Of a stretch of 28,479 nt of DNA, positions 25,501-28,479 are shown in pieces (the stretch's first letter is position 1; each line of letters begins with the position of its first letter). The stretch lies in contig CAMXNV010000003.1 in assembly GCA_947245315.1 (NCBI GenBank), positions 1 through 28,479 of the forward strand, read 5' to 3'. The notes below the pieces were generated by a model. That model was not told where the DNA came from. It ran no database searches and worked only from the letters and a program-made list of their open reading frames with translations. Origin of the DNA: an uncultured Oscillibacter sp. (GTDB lineage: Bacteria > Bacillota > Clostridia > Oscillospirales > Oscillospiraceae). A program made the position numbers and the translations under genes.

Positions 25501-28385
25501 ACAAGGTCAAGGTCACCTATGGCGGCAAGACCGTGGAGGCCACCCCGCAGATCGCTTGGGCCTCTAAGGGCAGCAGCGTCGCGGACGTGCTGAAACAGTT
25601 TGCGGATAATGGGAGCCTGGCCTCTGCAACCGCCTACCTGACCGCTGCGATTACGCTTCCGGAGGAGCTCGCTAATATCGTGGAGGTGACGTCGAACACG
25701 CTGGAGTACCCGGTCCTTGTCACGGGGAAAAACGTCGCCACGATCACCCCGAAGGCCGGGCTTGATCTCAGCAAAACCTATGACGGACAGGCGGTCACAA
25801 AGCCCTCGGCCAGCGATTTCACAATCACGGGCAAGGAGGGGGCCCTGACGCCCGGAGCGGACGAGTTTACCGTCAGCTTCCGCGTAAAAGGCGGCAGTGA
25901 GATCGAAGCCCCTAAGGACAAGGGGGACTATACGCTCGTGGTGACCTTCGCGAATAATGACTATCTGGGCACCTACGAGGCGGACTTTACGATCAGTCCC
26001 TTGGAGGCTCAGCTGGAGTGGGCCGGCGCTGGTGCGCGGACCTATGACGGAACGGCTTCCAATGTCACCGCTACAGTGGGCAACCTGGTGAGCGGCGACG
26101 CGGTTACTGTAACGGTAACCGGAGGCACAGAGAAAAATGCCGGGTCCTATACGGCTACGGCCTCCGGGCTGGCCGGGGCCGCCGCCGGGAACTATGTGCT
26201 GCCGGAGGCCAATACGCAGCTGTATACCATCGATAAAAAGGCGCGGACGGTGAAGCCCAGCGAACTGACCCTCCTGCCTGGGAGCCTCAGCGGTACGCTG
26301 GCCGTGGACGGGTTGATCGCTGCGGATACGGACAGCGCGGAGGATCGGGCCCTGACCCTCGCTTTCGCCAGCGGCGCGGACAATACCATCGTATCCCTGA
26401 ACAGCGCCACAGGCGTGGTCACGGCCCTGAAAAACGGCACAACCATCCTGACGGTCAGCGCGGCGGAAACCACGAACTATCAGGCCATTGCGCCTACGCA
26501 GGTTGCAGTCGCCGCGTTTGTGACCCCTGTCACCGGCGCGACGGCTGCGGGAGATACCGGCGATCAGCTGGTCGCTTCGCTGGAGGGGAATACGGTGAAG
26601 GTCACGGGCTTTGTCGCCAAGCAGGATCAGGCGATCACGGTAACCCTGACCTTGGCCGGCGGCGGCCTGACTCAAACGCCGAGTGCCGACGGCTCTACAA
26701 TTACCGTAAATGCAGGCGACATCGTTGTGGGGACCTATACGGTTGACCTCAGCGGCGTCAAAGCGGTTCCCCAGAACGTGACCATCCAGCCGGGAACGAA
26801 CCCTGCGCCTGCGGTCTCGGATGGTATTGCGCAAGAAAACCAGTCGGCGGCGGCGGATGCGGCTGCAAATCTGGCCCCCGAGGCTTCCGGGCTGACCGGC
26901 GCGGCCAGTGACGAGCTGGTAAAGGCGGGCGAGGACGCCGCCGCTGGGGCCGAGGGCAAAGCGGTCGTCGTGGAAACCCAGCTGGTCGTGACGGTGAAGG
27001 ACTATGTGCCCACGGGCGCGGAAAAGGTCCTCAAGCTGGAGATCGCGCCCCAGTACACGGTCAAAGTGGATAACCAGGTCGTCAAGACAACGCCGATCAC
27101 TGCCCTCCCGGCTTCCATCACCATCAGCGTAAAGATTCCAGACGGACTCTTCACCAACATGGCGAACGTCTATGTCCGGCACCACCTCAAGAACGGCGGC
27201 ACGGAAATCCTGAAAACCTCCTGGAACGGCACTAGCAAGGTGCTCTCCTGGCTCCAGGGCTCCTTCAGCCAGGTTGACATCTTTGAGGACGCCAGAACGG
27301 CGACAGTCACCTTCAAGGGCGACACAACCCAGACCATTGTGTACACCCCGGATATGGTCGGCCAGGCCCTGCCCGCCAGCAAGGACGGCTGGAAATATGA
27401 GGGCAAAACCTATACCACTATGACGGATGAGCTCTTGAAGGCTATCTCGGACGCCGGCGGCACGGCGACGCTTACTCCCGCTGTCTCTACCCCCGTCACG
27501 CCGCCGCCGGTCAACCCCGGAAAGCCGGGCGGTAATACGCCCAGCACCCCCTCCGGCGGTTCCAGCTCCTCCAGCAGTTCCTCCTCCGGAACCCCCGGCA
27601 CTATCTACACCTCCTCTTCCTCCTCCGGCGGGAGCTACAGCGTCAGTGCGCCGAAGCCCAGCAACGGCTCCGTCTCCCTGAGCAGCGGCAGCGCCCGGCC
27701 CGGCGCTACGGTGACCATCACCCCCAAGCCCAATCAGGGCTATGAGCTGGACACCCTGACGGTCCTGGATAAGGACGGCAGCCGGGTCCAGGTGCAGGAA
27801 AAGGACGGCAAGTACACCTTCACCATGCCCAAGAGCAAGGTAACCGTCGAGGCTACCTTCCGTCCCATCGGCGAGTCCGGGACGCCCGCCTTCGCGGACC
27901 TGCCCGCGGGCTACTGGGCCGAGAACGCCATCCTCTGGGCCAGCCAAAACGGCTATATGAACGGGACCAGCTCCACCACCTTTAACCCCGACGGCATCAT
28001 CACCCGTCAGCAGATGTGGATGATCCTGGCCCGCCTCAACGGCCGGAGCCCCGCCGACTTCGCCGGGGCCAGAGCCTGGGCCATGGAGGCCGGCGTCTCC
28101 GACGGCACCAACGGCGGCAGCGCTATGAGCCGCCAGCAGATGGTGACCTTCCTCCACCGCTACGGCCAGATGAAGGGCTACGCCCTCACCGGCTCCACGG
28201 AGCTGGGGAGCTTCCCCGACGGAAGCGCCGTGTCCGGCTACGCCCAGGAGCCCCTGAGCTGGGCCGTGGCCAACGGTATCGTCGCCGGGACCTCCCAGGG
28301 TACCCTGAACCCCGGCGGCACCGCTACCCGCGCTCAGTTCGCGGTGATCCTCCAGCGGTTCTATCAGAACGTGGTGGAGGCGTAA
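22590..28385 (+). CDS. Large secreted SLH-anchored protein with transglutaminase-like and Ig/MBG/YDG-type repeat domains
   Basis: A 1931-residue surface protein. A signal peptide (MKRKFMSVFLALVLALSLL, cleavage after about ALA25) is followed by an acidic low-complexity region to about 120. A transglutaminase-like domain (about 245-350) keeps the triad Cys295 (GPVCEGYARAF), His325 (GDHMWNYV) and Asp340 (WYFIDVTWDD). Residues 400-850 look like beta-sandwich Ig-like modules. MBG/YDG-type modules follow (MTYGETLPQF at 863, KTYDGQAV at 1062, RTYDGTAS at 1150). A Pro/Ser-rich linker lies at 1637-1690, a bacterial-repeat/InlB-B-like domain at 1690-1758, and three SLH motifs at about 1768-1815, 1826-1860 and 1873-1925. 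The GTG start has AGGAG 8 nt upstream. It is probably held on secondary wall polymer; it may cleave or crosslink peptide or amide bonds. Confidence 0.9.
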   Translation: MKRKFMSVFLALVLALSLLPTAALAEPAEQEDLPQLEDALPEEQERNDEDENDVQEDSALQNSEGVLSEGYPSPAPEDGEAEDPVIGETPEEDPEEDLPTIEFITSGPGRSSSQDGPRRAQSAAARQSYEYTDDYFGQQLGDGTPARALYNKLVETYAGASATPGTTIVSVDSGTTLTTQDSLDALAAFDRDHSEVFWLSPKSFSSSSVTFEISSPWTADGLSSLISQVDSKAQELANAAKSKSNEPLLQVKYVHDWLVNNNTYNTAAAGSASYSSNSPWEAVSALGLSSDGPVCEGYARAFKLVCDKLNIHCVLVSGQGNGGDHMWNYVQLDGIWYFIDVTWDDPSNVEMLSFEHFLLGGSSKHVNNSQFIHSESSGTTIYNKEFSYPALGGAEYDYMNKLGVASVKITASPEADGTVNLENIGETPYYKVPADGTRDITLTVQFLDGEGNSVSLPNDLCAVRWTPINNITLTDNKDNTATLSLSGATSGYTGIPLTVTFIRNKWEKVSTIYYTQGEPTPASSIKISCDTLTPGADGKYVVELPATGSSSNIFKALDSDNKPLSNVTWSVSPADKGVSFPSPTMASLTVTSSAETGEYTVTATSATRDTASVTVVVKKAEPVPKSVTLSVADGFMLHIPDETGSACNVLSCEAGFIDQYGEWVNTNEILDKIALSAKVTGPSPATTDVTGSFDFQVKKLTSGQKEIQLKVTNPALAEGNYSVAVTWNYNRGQATGTNTFFFNTSKFTFSNWPEVETLAPAATITYGMTWAQIFKNLQAQSYTGGFGADAAQQLTGKLYLSDEDASKAPAPGEQTVTLYYRTDAKSNPDAGYSYPAGAFERSKVYTVTIPKPQVSLTIHDAEMTYGETLPQFSFTADQALPEGAIDLDYTVKNQNGDTQDITQPLLPGTYQITGAVKAGSSSDYDVTAIAPGTLTVNKASATLAFEGSTTVSLSDLTAHQANLSGLPGLPDKVKVTYGGKTVEATPQIAWASKGSSVADVLKQFADNGSLASATAYLTAAITLPEELANIVEVTSNTLEYPVLVTGKNVATITPKAGLDLSKTYDGQAVTKPSASDFTITGKEGALTPGADEFTVSFRVKGGSEIEAPKDKGDYTLVVTFANNDYLGTYEADFTISPLEAQLEWAGAGARTYDGTASNVTATVGNLVSGDAVTVTVTGGTEKNAGSYTATASGLAGAAAGNYVLPEANTQLYTIDKKARTVKPSELTLLPGSLSGTLAVDGLIAADTDSAEDRALTLAFASGADNTIVSLNSATGVVTALKNGTTILTVSAAETTNYQAIAPTQVAVAAFVTPVTGATAAGDTGDQLVASLEGNTVKVTGFVAKQDQAITVTLTLAGGGLTQTPSADGSTITVNAGDIVVGTYTVDLSGVKAVPQNVTIQPGTNPAPAVSDGIAQENQSAAADAAANLAPEASGLTGAASDELVKAGEDAAAGAEGKAVVVETQLVVTVKDYVPTGAEKVLKLEIAPQYTVKVDNQVVKTTPITALPASITISVKIPDGLFTNMANVYVRHHLKNGGTEILKTSWNGTSKVLSWLQGSFSQVDIFEDARTATVTFKGDTTQTIVYTPDMVGQALPASKDGWKYEGKTYTTMTDELLKAISDAGGTATLTPAVSTPVTPPPVNPGKPGGNTPSTPSGGSSSSSSSSSGTPGTIYTSSSSSGGSYSVSAPKPSNGSVSLSSGSARPGATVTITPKPNQGYELDTLTVLDKDGSRVQVQEKDGKYTFTMPKSKVTVEATFRPIGESGTPAFADLPAGYWAENAILWASQNGYMNGTSSTTFNPDGIITRQQMWMILARLNGRSPADFAGARAWAMEAGVSDGTNGGSAMSRQQMVTFLHRYGQMKGYALTGSTELGSFPDGSAVSGYAQEPLSWAVANGIVAGTSQGTLNPGGTATRAQFAVILQRFYQNVVEA

Positions 28386-28425
28386 GGCCTGGAATTTTTA
28401 GTGCTTCCCTCTATGGCAGAGTTCA

Positions 28426-28453
28426 GCCCCCGGCGCTGTACAGTGCCGGGGGC
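28426..28453 (+). terminator. Hairpin downstream of the SLH gene, probable terminator
   Basis: GCCCCCGGC (28426-28434) and GCCGGGGGC (28445-28453) form a 9-bp stem, extended inward by CTGTACAG, about 40 nt after the stop codon. Only a short T run (28461-28464) follows, so termination may be partial. Confidence 0.55.
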
Positions 28454-28479
28454 GGATGGATTTTCCCTTGGGCTATTGC

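Noticed and set aside
24237..28157. A 1306-codon open frame on the minus strand opposite the SLH gene
   Set aside because: The plus strand encodes recognisable signal peptide, transglutaminase and SLH motifs across the same DNA. The minus product is Arg/Gly-rich with no motif.

Overview
The window looks like the chromosome of a GC-rich, butyrate-forming anaerobic Firmicute, most likely a gut member of the Oscillospiraceae/Clostridia (Intestinimonas, Flavonifractor or Oscillibacter-like). The evidence is a Bcd/Etf butyryl-CoA module, a 4-hydroxybutyryl-CoA dehydratase very close to the clostridial enzyme, an S-layer-homology (SLH) surface protein, strong AGGAGG-type ribosome binding sites, and short palindromic intergenic repeats of a kind I associate with this family. 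The genus is an inference. No tRNA, rRNA, CRISPR array, transposase or phage gene was seen.

Region 1 (1-6.5 kb, minus strand) is an acyl-CoA fermentation operon read right to left: crt (crotonase), a 48-residue small protein, a propionate-CoA-transferase-type enzyme, abfD, bcd and etfB (cut by the window edge; etfA is probably next). Together they can activate 4-hydroxybutyrate to its CoA ester, dehydrate it to crotonyl-CoA, and either reduce that to butyryl-CoA (Bcd/EtfAB) or hydrate it toward acetyl-CoA (Crt). A strong sigma-A promoter lies upstream of crt. Two gaps in the operon hold palindromic or heptamer repeats.

Region 2 (6.8-9.5 kb, plus strand) is a four-gene envelope-signalling unit: an ECF sigma factor, a zinc-finger (HX3CX2C) anti-sigma factor, and two membrane proteins with acidic Pro/Glu-rich tails. 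It ends in a strong terminator. Next come cysK (cysteine synthase) and a MITE-like repeat of about 150 bp.

Region 3 (11-17.1 kb, minus strand) is gltB-gltD, NADPH-type glutamate synthase. It has a near-consensus promoter and a leader that looks like a terminator/antiterminator switch.

Region 4 (17.3-22.1 kb, minus strand) is a catabolic unit: a FadR-type GntR regulator, a TRAP transporter (DctQ, DctM, DctP lipoprotein) and a dehydrogenase of the lambda-crystallin/L-gulonate 3-dehydrogenase branch. It probably imports and oxidises a hydroxy or sugar acid.

Region 5 (22.2-28.4 kb, plus strand) is one 1931-residue secreted protein. It carries a transglutaminase-like domain with an intact Cys-His-Asp triad, many Ig/MBG/YDG-like modules, a Ser-rich linker and three C-terminal SLH motifs. 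It has its own strong promoter and a downstream hairpin.
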